Shown one piece after another: positions 48,722 to 57,224 of a DNA stretch of 64,000 bases (its first letter is position 1; every line of letters starts with the position of its first letter). A model generated the notes under the pieces. It was given only the letters and a program-made list of their open reading frames with translations. It had not been told where the DNA came from and did not search any database. Source of the stretch: Pseudomonas viridiflava (GTDB lineage Bacteria > Pseudomonadota > Gammaproteobacteria > Pseudomonadales > Pseudomonadaceae); the NCBI GenBank assembly GCA_900596015.1, contig UVIF01000023.1, positions 186,001 to 250,000 of the forward strand, read 5' to 3'. A program made the position numbers and the translations under genes.

Positions 48722-49921
48722 ATGCATGAAGATCCGATCGTTATCGTCAGTGCCGTACGCACGCCCATGGGCGGGTTCCAGGGCGATTTGCGCAGCTTGA
48801 CCGCACCGCAACTGGGCGCCGCCGCCATTGCCGCCGCCGTGGAGCGCGCCGCTGTCGATGCCCACGCCGTCGACCAGGTGCTGTTCGGCTGCGTGCTGCC
48901 GGCTGGGCTCGGCCAGGCACCGGCGCGACAGGCGGCACTCGGTGCCGGGCTGTCCCACGCAACCACCTGCACCACCTTGAACAAGATGTGCGGGTCGGGC
49001 ATGCAGGCCATGATCATGGGGCATGACGCATTGTTGGCGGGCAGTGCCCGCGTGGTCGTGGCCGGTGGCATGGAAAGCATGTCCAATGCGCCGTATCTGC
49101 TGGACCGCGCGCGTGATGGCTATCGCATGGGGCATGGCCGGGTACTTGACCACATGTTCCTCGATGGCCTGGAAGACGCCTACGAACCCGGACGACTGAT
49201 GGGCACCTTCGCTGAAGACTGCGCCCAGGCCCATGGTTTCAGTCGCCAGGCGCAGGATGAATTCGCCTTGGCGTCGTTGACCCGCGCGCGCCAGGCCATC
49301 GCCGATGGCAGCTTCGCTGCGCAGATCGTGCCGGTGCAGGTGATGAGCAACAAACAGCCGCTGCTGATCAGCGACGACGAGCAACCGCCCAAGGCCAATC
49401 CGGAGAAGATCGCCTCGCTCAGGCCTGCGTTTCGCGAGGGCGGCACGGTAACGGCAGCCAATTCCAGTTCCATTTCCGACGGCGCCGCCGCGCTGGTGTT
49501 GATGCGTCGCAGCGAGGCGCAGGCACGGGGCCTCGAACCGCTGGCGATCATCCACGGGCACGCGGCGTTCGCCGATGCCCCGCACCTGTTTCCGGTCGCG
49601 CCCATCGGCGCCATCCGCAAGCTGGTGGAAAGCACCGGGTGGGCGTTGGAAGAGGTCGATCTGTTCGAAATCAACGAGGCCTTCGCCGTGGTCACCCTGG
49701 CCGCCATGCAGGCCCTGGAACTGCCGGCGCACAAGGTCAACGTCAATGGCGGCGCCTGCGCGCTAGGTCACCCCATCGGTGCGTCGGGTGCCCGTATCGT
49801 CGTCACGCTGCTGGCGGCACTGCGCCAACGCAACCTGCGCCGCGGCATCGCCGCGATCTGTATTGGCGGCGGTGAAGCGACGGCCATTGCCGTCGAATGC
49901 GTCTACCAGGCAGGTCTTTGA
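48722..49921 (+). CDS. Thiolase (acetyl-CoA C-acyltransferase)
   Basis: The 399-residue protein has all thiolase active-site elements: the nucleophile Cys in LNKMCGSGMQAMIMG (about 90), NEAFAV, the His in NVNGGACALGHPIGASGAR and the second Cys near CIGGGEATAIAVE. It should cleave a 3-ketoacyl-CoA with CoA. ATG 48722 follows AAGGGAGAAC. It ends the three-gene set. No enoyl-CoA hydratase or acyl-CoA dehydrogenase is in this cluster, so those steps would need genes elsewhere. Confidence 0.92.
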   Translation: MHEDPIVIVSAVRTPMGGFQGDLRSLTAPQLGAAAIAAAVERAAVDAHAVDQVLFGCVLPAGLGQAPARQAALGAGLSHATTCTTLNKMCGSGMQAMIMGHDALLAGSARVVVAGGMESMSNAPYLLDRARDGYRMGHGRVLDHMFLDGLEDAYEPGRLMGTFAEDCAQAHGFSRQAQDEFALASLTRARQAIADGSFAAQIVPVQVMSNKQPLLISDDEQPPKANPEKIASLRPAFREGGTVTAANSSSISDGAAALVLMRRSEAQARGLEPLAIIHGHAAFADAPHLFPVAPIGAIRKLVESTGWALEEVDLFEINEAFAVVTLAAMQALELPAHKVNVNGGACALGHPIGASGARIVVTLLAALRQRNLRRGIAAICIGGGEATAIAVECVYQAGL

Positions 49922-50038
49922 TCAGCATGCTTGCTCGGCGCCAACGGATGGATTAGAACTGACGACCGCAAGGGTAGGGCAATGAGTGCCCTACAGGCCG
50001 TTCGGTCCGTTTCGCCCAGAAGCGGTTAGCGAGGATGA

Positions 50039-51088
50039 GTGAACCTGACCCGAAACCCGCTCGATGCTCCATCGCTGCGCGATACGATCTCGATCCACCT
50101 GGTGCGTGAAGCCGTGCGTGACTGTCATCTGCCCCTGCAGCCGTTGTTGCAGTCGGCGGGCATCGAGCCCACGCTGCTGGGCAACGATCAGGCTCGGATC
50201 CCGGTGCACAGCTACGCTCGGCTCTGGCGACAACTGGCCAGGGCGCTCGACGACGAATTCTTCGGCATGGACGCGCGGCCCTTGCGGCGCGGCAGCTTCG
50301 CGTTCCTGTGCCGGGCCTGCATGCACCAGCCCACGGTAGGCGCTGCACTGCAGCGCGCCCTGGAGTTCCTCGCACTGATGCTGGCCGACTACGACGGTCG
50401 CCTGGCGACCCAGCAATCGCTGGCCGAGATCGTCATTCACGAGCGCAGCGCCGAACCCAAACGGGCGTTTTCCTGCTTCACCTATTGGATGATCGTACAT
50501 GGCATCGCCTGCTGGCTGGCGGGACGGCGCATTCCGATTCTGGCCATGGAACTGCGCGGCCCGGCGCCTCGCTACGTAGGCGATTATCAGGTGATGTTCA
50601 CGCCCAACCTGCGCTTCGAACGACCCCGCACCCGGCTCATCTTCGCCGCCGAGCACCTGGACATTCCGGTACGGCGCAGCGCGACCGAGCTGCGGCGTTT
50701 TCTCGCCCGCGCGCCGGCCAACATCCTGGTGCGCTACCGCGATCCGGACAGCCTGGGCTGGCGCATCCGCCAGAGGCTGCGCAATTTGCCGGCCGCAGAG
50801 TTTCCAGCCATCGAAAGCATGGCCAGCCAGTGCGGCGTTTCGGTGGCCACGCTGCGTCGGCGCCTGGCCGAGGAGGGCGCCGGCTACCAGGCGCTCAAGG
50901 ACAGCGTGCGCCGGGAGCGCGCGGTGCTCTGGCTGGCCGAGCCGCAAGCGACCTTCGAAGACATCGCCGAGCGCCTGGGCTTCGCCGACGCCAGCTCCTT
51001 CTACAAAGCTTTTCGCAAGTGGACCGGCGCAAGCCCCGGCCACTATCGCAGCCTCATCCTCGATGGGGTTGGCCCGAACGGCGCCTAA
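50039..51088 (+). CDS. AraC-family regulator (OruR/ArgR-like, arabinose-binding-type N-domain)
   Basis: The 349-residue protein begins with a helical ligand domain (about 15-200: LPLQPLLQSAGIEPTLLGN, FCRACMHQPTVGAALQRALEF). An AraC double helix-turn-helix at about 240-340 follows (ESMASQCGVSVATLRRRLAEEG, IAERLGFADASSFYKAFRKWTGASP). It uses a GTG start at 50039 after GAGGAT; an ATG at 50035 is out of frame. It lies downstream of and co-directional with the acyl-CoA operon, so it probably controls it. The ligand is likely the substrate acid or its CoA ester (inference). Confidence 0.85.
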   Translation: MNLTRNPLDAPSLRDTISIHLVREAVRDCHLPLQPLLQSAGIEPTLLGNDQARIPVHSYARLWRQLARALDDEFFGMDARPLRRGSFAFLCRACMHQPTVGAALQRALEFLALMLADYDGRLATQQSLAEIVIHERSAEPKRAFSCFTYWMIVHGIACWLAGRRIPILAMELRGPAPRYVGDYQVMFTPNLRFERPRTRLIFAAEHLDIPVRRSATELRRFLARAPANILVRYRDPDSLGWRIRQRLRNLPAAEFPAIESMASQCGVSVATLRRRLAEEGAGYQALKDSVRRERAVLWLAEPQATFEDIAERLGFADASSFYKAFRKWTGASPGHYRSLILDGVGPNGA

Positions 51089-51271
51089 CCAGGCCGCCCG
51101 AGTCACGGGTAAAACACCACCGTAGCGGCGAATCGTTCGCGCTTTCCTGCGTTTGTCAGGGGCTGCCCGCCAAATCTGGCGGATTCACTATCGAATCAAT
51201 GCAAAGCGCAGGGTGCTCGCCAGCGTTTTGCGCGCCCATAATGAAAACACAACAACAAAGGTGTCCATGCC

Positions 51272-52237
51272 ATGTTCAAGGACCACATCGTCAAACCCCG
51301 CGCTACCGACAACCTGACGTTCATGGGTACCGTGGCTGCCGTCACCTTCGCCGTCACACTGTTCGCAGGCCTCGGTGAGAGTGGCCTGGGCCGCCTGATG
51401 GCGCCGATTCTGCTGGACCTGCACGCACCGCTGGCCCGTGACGTGGCCGTGGCAGTCACCTTCACCCTGACCTTGGTGCTGAACCTGTTCGTGTTGGGGC
51501 GGTTCCCCTTGCGGGCGCAGATCATCACGGTGTGGTGCGAACTGTTACTGATGTTCCTGCTGTTCTTCGACACCTTCGACCTTTCCTACGCGTTCATCGC
51601 CACCAAAGTCGGTTTCATGATCACCCAAGGGGTGTTCACGACGGTGTACGTGTCGGCGATCTCCATTGCCATCGCGTTCGTACTCGCCTTGCTGGGCGCC
51701 ACCGCGCGCCTGTCGTCCAACGGTTTCGCCATCGCGATCGCCAGCTTCTACACCTCGTTCTTCCGTGGCGTGCCGCTGCTGATCCAGATCTACCTTATCT
51801 ATCTGGGCATCCCGCAACTGGGCTATGTGGTCGGTGCCGTGCCGGCCGGCATCCTGGCGCTGTCGCTGTGCTACGGCGCGTACATGACCGAAATCTTCCG
51901 CGCCGGCATCAGCAGCATTCCGCGTGGGCAATGGGAAGCGTCGCGGGCCATCGGCCTGTCGCCATTGCAAACCATGTTGCGGGTGATTCTGCCGCAGTCC
52001 ATGCGCCTGATCATCCCGCCGACCGGCAACCAGTTCATCTCCATGCTCAAGGACAGCTCGCTGGTGTCGGTGATCGGCGTCTGGGAGTTGATGTTCCTGG
52101 CACGCACCCAGGGCCGCGCGGAGTTTCGCCATCTGGAGATGCTGATCACCGCCGCGGTGCTGTACTGGTTGCTGTCGATCGTTCTGGAAACGGTCCAGGC
52201 CCGCCTGGAAAAACACTTCAACCGCGCGCACCGCTGA
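51272..52237 (+). CDS. Polar amino-acid ABC transporter permease with N-terminal extension
   Basis: The 321-residue protein is a HisM/GlnP-type permease. The transport domain is at about 115-315, with TVYVSAISIAIAFVLALL, SFFRGVPLLIQIYLIYLG, the EAA loop EASRAIGLSPLQTMLRVILPQ and the ISMLKDSSLVSVIGV segment. Normal members have 215-250 residues. Here about 110 extra residues at the start form three more hydrophobic helices. It should make a homodimeric channel for a polar or dibasic amino acid with the ATPase and binding protein downstream. ATG 51272 follows an AGGTGTCC sequence. Confidence 0.9.
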   Translation: MFKDHIVKPRATDNLTFMGTVAAVTFAVTLFAGLGESGLGRLMAPILLDLHAPLARDVAVAVTFTLTLVLNLFVLGRFPLRAQIITVWCELLLMFLLFFDTFDLSYAFIATKVGFMITQGVFTTVYVSAISIAIAFVLALLGATARLSSNGFAIAIASFYTSFFRGVPLLIQIYLIYLGIPQLGYVVGAVPAGILALSLCYGAYMTEIFRAGISSIPRGQWEASRAIGLSPLQTMLRVILPQSMRLIIPPTGNQFISMLKDSSLVSVIGVWELMFLARTQGRAEFRHLEMLITAAVLYWLLSIVLETVQARLEKHFNRAHR

Positions 52238-52255
52238 GCCGTCCAGGAGCTTGAG

Positions 52256-53026
52256 ATGAATCGATCGAACGTTGCCCACGATCTTCCCCAGCAGGCCGGT
52301 GTTCGCGTGCGCAAGCTGAACAAATGGTATGGCGAGTTCCACGTGCTCAAGGACATCGACCTGCACATTGCCAGTGGCGAGATCGTGGTCATCTGCGGGC
52401 CCTCGGGCTCGGGCAAGTCGACGCTGATTCGCTGCCTGAACCTGCTGGAAGACTTTCAGCAGGGCGAGGTGATCATCGGCGAGACCCCGCTCACCCGCAG
52501 TGCCGCCTGCGTGGCCGGCATACGCCGCCAGGTCGGCATGGTCTTTCAGCAATTCAACCTGTTTCCGCATCTGACCGTGCTCGACAACCTGATGCTGGGG
52601 CCGCGGCTGGTCAGCCGGTTGAGCGACGCCGACGCCCGTGCCCTGGCCCATGAATACCTGGAACGCGTGCGCATCGGCAACCAGGCCGACAAATACCCGG
52701 GCCAGTTGTCCGGTGGCCAGCAACAGCGCGTGGCCATTGCCCGGGCGCTGTGCATGCGCCCGCGCATCATGCTCTTCGACGAACCTACCTCGGCGCTGGA
52801 CCCGGAGATGGTCAAGGAGGTGCTCGACGTGATGGGCGAACTGGCCCAGGACGGCATCACCATGCTCTGCGTGACCCATGAAATGGGCTTTGCCCGCCGC
52901 GTGGCAGACCGGATCATCTTCATGGACCAGGGCTGCATCATCGAAGAGGCCAAACCGCAGGATTTCTTCGATAACCCAAGGCATGAACGTGCGCGCGAGT
53001 TCCTTTCGCAGATTCTCAGCCACTGA
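52256..53026 (+). CDS. Polar amino-acid ABC transporter ATPase
   Basis: The 256-residue protein has Walker [10 protein letters not shown] (about 48-56), Q-loop [14 protein letters not shown], signature [15 protein letters not shown], Walker [15 protein letters not shown] and H-loop CVTHEM. These match the GlnQ/HisP subgroup. It lies 18 bases after the permease gene. An AGGAGC-type ribosome site precedes ATG 52256. Confidence 0.93.
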   Translation: MNRSNVAHDLPQQAGVRVRKLNKWYGEFHVLKDIDLHIASGEIVVICGPSGSGKSTLIRCLNLLEDFQQGEVIIGETPLTRSAACVAGIRRQVGMVFQQFNLFPHLTVLDNLMLGPRLVSRLSDADARALAHEYLERVRIGNQADKYPGQLSGGQQQRVAIARALCMRPRIMLFDEPTSALDPEMVKEVLDVMGELAQDGITMLCVTHEMGFARRVADRIIFMDQGCIIEEAKPQDFFDNPRHERAREFLSQILSH

Positions 53027-53122
53027 GTGTCTGCGCCTCGGGCCGACTTCAATCACGAATTCACCATGCTGCACACGCCACAAGAACGATAACCGCGTAC
53101 CGCTGCTCTCTGGAGGTTCACC

Positions 53123-53962
53123 ATGACGTCGCTGACCCGCTTGTTCACCGCCGCCGCACTGGCCGGCGTCTTCACGGCCGGAGCCGGGGTTGCCTGGGCA
53201 GGCACAACCCTGGACCGCATCAACTCGACCAAGGTCATGAAAGTGGCCACGGCGGCCAACTGGCCACCGCAATCGTTCCTGGGGCCGGACAATGCCCTGC
53301 AGGGCTTCGACATCGACGTGGCCACCGAGATCGGCAAGCGCCTGGGCAGCAAGGTGGCGTTCGTCACGCCCGAGTACGGCATCATCACCGCCGGGCGCTG
53401 GTCCAACCGCTGGGACATTTCGGTAGGGTCGATGACGCCGACCCGCGAGCGGGGCAGGGTGCTCGACTTCCCGGCGGTCTACTACTACACGCCGTACGTG
53501 TTCGCCGTGCACAAGGCCGCCGCCGGCACCAAGACCGCCGACCTCAACGGCAAGATCATCGGCGTCGAGGCCGGCACCACGTCCGAGGACTACATCAATC
53601 GCCGGCTGACCATCGATGCGGCCGACGTGCCGTCGTTCACCTACGACGTCGAGCCGGGCGAGGTGAAAACCTACGGCGACAGCATGGGCCCGCTGGACGA
53701 CCTACGCATGGGCAACGGGGTGCGCCTCAACGCCACCTTGTCCGCGCTGCCGACCATCAGTGCCGCCATCAAGAATGGCTATCCGATCGTTCAGGTCGAG
53801 GGCAAGCCGGCCTATTACGAACCCCTGGCCATCGCCGTCGACAAGGGCGACGACGCCTTCAACGGTGCGCTGACCAAGATCGTCGATGAGATGAAAGCCG
53901 ACGGCACTCTCAAGCAACTTTCCGAAAAATGGTACGGCGCCGACCTCACCAAGGTGCAGTGA
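53123..53962 (+). CDS. Periplasmic polar amino-acid-binding protein
   Basis: The 279-residue protein has a Sec signal (about 1-29, ending GVAWA). The solute-binding family 3 landmarks are LDRINSTKVMKVATAANWPPQSF, GFDIDVATEIGKRLG, DISVGSMTPTRERGRVLDFP and IGVEAGTTSEDY. It captures an amino acid for the permease/ATPase encoded upstream. CTCTGGAGG precedes ATG 53123. The gene is followed by a stable hairpin at 53973 that may keep its mRNA level above that of the oxidase gene. Confidence 0.92.
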   Translation: MTSLTRLFTAAALAGVFTAGAGVAWAGTTLDRINSTKVMKVATAANWPPQSFLGPDNALQGFDIDVATEIGKRLGSKVAFVTPEYGIITAGRWSNRWDISVGSMTPTRERGRVLDFPAVYYYTPYVFAVHKAAAGTKTADLNGKIIGVEAGTTSEDYINRRLTIDAADVPSFTYDVEPGEVKTYGDSMGPLDDLRMGNGVRLNATLSALPTISAAIKNGYPIVQVEGKPAYYEPLAIAVDKGDDAFNGALTKIVDEMKADGTLKQLSEKWYGADLTKVQ

Positions 53963-53972
53963 CCTGCCGGCG

Positions 53973-54000
53973 TCCCGTGTGCTCGATTGCGCACACGGGA
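53973..54000. terminator. Stem-loop between binding-protein and oxidase genes
   Basis: TCCCGTGTGC (53973-53982) and GCACACGGGA (53991-54000) form a perfect 10-base-pair stem with an eight-base loop. Without a T-run it is more likely an mRNA-protecting or partially terminating intercistronic hairpin than a full terminator. Confidence 0.5.
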
Positions 54001-54031
54001 CGCACCCGCCCGATGAAGGATGACGGACCTC

Positions 54032-55330
54032 ATGTTCAGCTATATCGACAACTATTACACCGCGACCATGCGCGAGGCACCCGTGCGGCCGCCGCTCGCC
54101 GGCAAGGTCTGCGTCGACGTGTGCGTCGTGGGCGGTGGCCTGGCGGGGCTGAGCACCGCCTGGGAACTGGTTTCGCGGGGCAAATCGGTGGTGGTGCTGG
54201 AGGCGGCGCGGGTGGCCTGGGGCGCTTCCGGACGCAACGGAGGGTTCGTCTTGCAAGGCTGGTCCGAAGGCCTCTCGGCCATCGAGCAGCGCTGCGGCAA
54301 GGACACCGCCGCAGCCTTGTTCAAGCTGTCACTGGAAGGCGTGGACAGCGTGCGCGACACCATTGAGCGGCACACACTGCCGGGTTGCGCACCCAGCCGG
54401 GGCAAGCTGAGCGTCAGCCGCTTCGACAACGCCGACAGCCTCAAGCGGTTCAGCGAGCGCATGGACCGTGATTTCGGTTTCAACTTGGAGTACCTCGACC
54501 GCGACACCCTGCGCACCCTGCTCGACACCGAGCGTTACCACCAGGGGCTGCGTGACACCCACGGTTTCCATTTCCACCCACTGAACTATTGCCTGGGCCT
54601 GGCCGACCTGATCGAGCAGAAAGGTGGGGTGATCCATGAGCAGTGCGCCATGCTCGAGGTCGACAGCCGAGCCGGACGCTCTCAGGTGTCAACGGCTCAT
54701 GGCAGCGTCGACTGCGTCGATGTGGTCTACTGCTGCGGCGGCTACGGTGGCCCGGAATTCGGTAGATTGCACCGCGCCTTTCTGCCCATCGCCACCTACG
54801 TGGTGCTCACCGAGCCCTTGGGTGCGCGCCTGCAGCAGGCTGTCCGCACCTCTGAAGCCGTCGGCGATTCCCGGCGGGCGTCGGACTATTACCGTATCGT
54901 GGATGGCGATCGGCTGCTGTGGGGCGGCCATATCACCACCCACAATCTGCAGGACGAGCAACGTCTGGCGCAACTGCTCAGCGCCGATATCCTCGATGTC
55001 TACCCACAGCTGCAAGGCTTGAAAATCGACAAGGCCTGGTCTGGACTGATGGGCTACGCGCGGCACAAAATGCCCCACATCGGCCCGCTGGGTCCTGGAC
55101 TGTGGTCCTGCGCATCGTTCGGCGGGCATGGCATGAACACCGCGCCGGCCGGGGGGAGGGTGATTGCCGAGGCCATCTGCGGCGAATCGGACCGCTACCG
55201 TTTGTTCGACCGCTACGGGCTGCAGTGGAACGGGGGCCCATTCGGCCCTCCGGCGGCGCAATTGGTGTATACCGGGTTGAAGATGATGGACAGGTTTCAG
55301 GAACGACACGCCGGCGCAGGGCCGCGCTAA
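54032..55330 (+). CDS. FAD-dependent amine/amino-acid oxidoreductase (DAO family, PuuB-like)
   Basis: The protein has about 432 residues. The FAD Rossmann motif is VCVVGGGLAGLSTAWEL (about 31-47), with GASGRNGGFVLQGWSEG after it and the C-terminal FGGHGMNTAPAGGRVIAEAI. This order is typical of the DAO family, especially gamma-glutamylputrescine oxidase-like enzymes. It should oxidise an imported amine or N-alkylated amino acid to an aldehyde or keto acid. ATG 54032 and ATG 54020 are both possible; the shorter matches the family start MFSYIDNYY. It lies in a block with an amino-acid ABC system and an Lrp regulator. Confidence 0.85.
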   Translation: MFSYIDNYYTATMREAPVRPPLAGKVCVDVCVVGGGLAGLSTAWELVSRGKSVVVLEAARVAWGASGRNGGFVLQGWSEGLSAIEQRCGKDTAAALFKLSLEGVDSVRDTIERHTLPGCAPSRGKLSVSRFDNADSLKRFSERMDRDFGFNLEYLDRDTLRTLLDTERYHQGLRDTHGFHFHPLNYCLGLADLIEQKGGVIHEQCAMLEVDSRAGRSQVSTAHGSVDCVDVVYCCGGYGGPEFGRLHRAFLPIATYVVLTEPLGARLQQAVRTSEAVGDSRRASDYYRIVDGDRLLWGGHITTHNLQDEQRLAQLLSADILDVYPQLQGLKIDKAWSGLMGYARHKMPHIGPLGPGLWSCASFGGHGMNTAPAGGRVIAEAICGESDRYRLFDRYGLQWNGGPFGPPAAQLVYTGLKMMDRFQERHAGAGPR

Positions 55331-55357
55331 TTCTTTTACAGGCAAGGTCGACACGGC

Positions 55358-55828
55358 ATGGACGCACACCCACCCGGCACATTGTTCAACCTCACCGAGA
55401 ACGACCGGCAACTGCTGGCGTTGCTGCAAGCCAACGCCCGCGAGCCGACCGCTTCACTGGCGCGCAAGCTCGGAGTGTCGCGCTCCTCGGTGCAGGAACG
55501 CATCCAGCGGCTGGAGAAAGCCGGCGTCATCACCGGCTACAGCGTGCGCATCGACCACGACCGGATACAGCCCACCATCAACTGCTTCACCATGACCTCC
55601 TGCACCAACAAGAGCTACACCGACGTCATGACCACCTTGCGCAAGATCGAGGCAGTGCAGGCCGTGTACGCGGTGTCCGGGGAGTCGGACTTCATCATTC
55701 ACCTGGCCACCGGGACGCTGGGCGAACTCAACGCCGAGCTGACCCGGATCAACATGATCAAGGGCGTGGCGCACACGGCGTCGCACATCGTGATGGAGAC
55801 CAAGTTCAGTCGTAAATTGAGCGTGTAG
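55358..55828 (+). CDS. Lrp/AsnC-family transcriptional regulator
   Basis: The 156-residue protein has a winged helix (DRQLLALLQANAREPTASLARKLGVSRSSVQERIQRLEKAGVI) and a RAM ligand domain (VYAVSGESDFIIHLATGTLGELNAEL). It follows the FAD oxidase on the same strand and is the likely regulator of the transporter-oxidase set, using the transported amino acid as effector (inference). Confidence 0.92.
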   Translation: MDAHPPGTLFNLTENDRQLLALLQANAREPTASLARKLGVSRSSVQERIQRLEKAGVITGYSVRIDHDRIQPTINCFTMTSCTNKSYTDVMTTLRKIEAVQAVYAVSGESDFIIHLATGTLGELNAELTRINMIKGVAHTASHIVMETKFSRKLSV

Positions 55829-55838
55829 GAGGGTGGAT

Positions 55839-55861
55839 GCCCGGTGAATGATTCACCGGGC
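55839..55861. terminator. Candidate bidirectional hairpin between Lrp gene and OprD porin
   Basis: GCCCGGTGAAT-G-ATTCACCGGGC (55839-55861) is a perfect 11+1+11 palindrome between two convergent genes. It can fold as a stem of about nine pairs with a small loop. No T-run follows on either strand. Confidence 0.5.
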
Positions 55862-55868
55862 AGGGTAC

Positions 55869-57116
55869 CTAGAGGTTGATCGGGTACTGGGTGATGAACC
55901 TGACGTCGTCAAGGTCGCCGCTGAACGAGTTGCGGTAGGTGGCCTGTCGCACCCGGAAGGTGAGGTCTTTCAGCGGACCGCTTTGCACCGTGTAAGCCGC
56001 TTCCAGGTCGCGCTCCCATTCGCTTTGACCGCTCGCGCCGTTGGCGAGGGTGATGTTGTCGCCGCGCAGGTAACGTGCGAACACGTTGAGCCCCGGCACG
56101 CCCAGGCCGGCAAAGTTGAAATCGTAGCGTGCCTGCCACGAGCGCTCGTCTTCGCGGGTGAATTCGGCGTACTGCACGTAGTTCGCCAGGTAGTTGGTGT
56201 TGCCGCCGTCGGTATAGAAGACATAGCCGCCCTTGCCAGTGATGGCCTGATACGCAAGGGTCAACTTGTGCGCGCCATAGCTGTAGGCGGTCTTGAGGCT
56301 GAACGAATTGCTGTCGATGTCACCACCGCGTTCGGCGCCGGTACTCTTCTGGTTATAGAACCTGAAGTCGGCGGAAAACGCCTGCGTGTCGTCGATAGGT
56401 TTCACCCAGCTCAACCCGGCGTATTTCTTTTTCCACAAATCCTCCACGTCAGAGGCGTACAGCGCGCCCGTTAACGCCGGGGTGAAGTTGTAGGTGGCGC
56501 CATAGACATCCGCGCTGGTCATGCCGTTCGCGTTGTGACCGCTCTGTGCATACGTGCTGAGCGAGGTGAGGTGGGCGACATCGATCCGCAGGTTGTCGAT
56601 CTCGTTGCTGCTCAGGTAGAACCCTTCGGTCGTTTCAGGCAACAAACGACTGTCGCCGGTCGAATACACCGGCAGGTTCAGGGTCATTTCACCGTACTTG
56701 AGTACTGTCTTCGACAGTTTGAGTTTTACCGCCGCGGCGGCGCGCGAATAGTCGTCTTCAGCCTTGTCGACCCCCGGCGTGTGCCTGCCGCTGCTGGGCA
56801 GCAAGCCCGTGCCGATACGGTCCGAGCTGCTGTCGAGCTTCATGCCATAGAGGCCCATGGCGTCTATACCGATGCCGAGAGTGCCTGGGGTGAAGCCCGA
56901 GGTGAAGGTGCCGATGAAGCCTTGGGCCCACTCTTCGCGATAGCTTTGGGTGTTCGGGCCATTGTTGTGGAAATCACGGTTCAAATAGAAGTTTCGCGCC
57001 ATGATCTGCGTGCTGCTGTCTTTGAAGAACGGGTTGTCGAGCACATCCTCGGCGAAAGCCGTGGGGGAGATGGCCGCGCACAGTGTTGCACTGCCAAGCA
57101 TTAAAGCTGACCGCAT
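55869..57116 (-). CDS. OprD-family outer-membrane porin
   Basis: The 415-residue protein has a Sec signal (about 1-22, ending PTAFA) and the OprD mature start with DSSTQIMARNFYLNRDF. Many alternating beta-strands follow, with segments such as GFTPGTLGIGIDAMGLYGMKLD and LKTAYSYGAHKLTLAYQAITGKGG. OprD porins admit specific small nutrients, often amino acids or peptides. It shares strand and neighbourhood with the M20/peptide-ABC block, so it is a likely outer-membrane entry route for the same substrate. ATG 57116 is the start. Confidence 0.92.
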   Translation of the reverse strand: MRSALMLGSATLCAAISPTAFAEDVLDNPFFKDSSTQIMARNFYLNRDFHNNGPNTQSYREEWAQGFIGTFTSGFTPGTLGIGIDAMGLYGMKLDSSSDRIGTGLLPSSGRHTPGVDKAEDDYSRAAAAVKLKLSKTVLKYGEMTLNLPVYSTGDSRLLPETTEGFYLSSNEIDNLRIDVAHLTSLSTYAQSGHNANGMTSADVYGATYNFTPALTGALYASDVEDLWKKKYAGLSWVKPIDDTQAFSADFRFYNQKSTGAERGGDIDSNSFSLKTAYSYGAHKLTLAYQAITGKGGYVFYTDGGNTNYLANYVQYAEFTREDERSWQARYDFNFAGLGVPGLNVFARYLRGDNITLANGASGQSEWERDLEAAYTVQSGPLKDLTFRVRQATYRNSFSGDLDDVRFITQYPINL

Positions 57117-57224
57117 GGTGTAAACCCTTATCGAAAATAATCAGCAGGTAGCGAAGTCGTGCAGCAAGATTATTGTTATGAGGCGTCCGTGCCTTACAGC
57201 GGAGAATCAGCAGGCTTTGGCCAT

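Noticed and set aside
50035..50060. ATG at 50035 as the start of the AraC-type regulator.
   Set aside because: It is out of frame with the regulator; the GTG at 50039 is in frame and has a GAGGAT site upstream.
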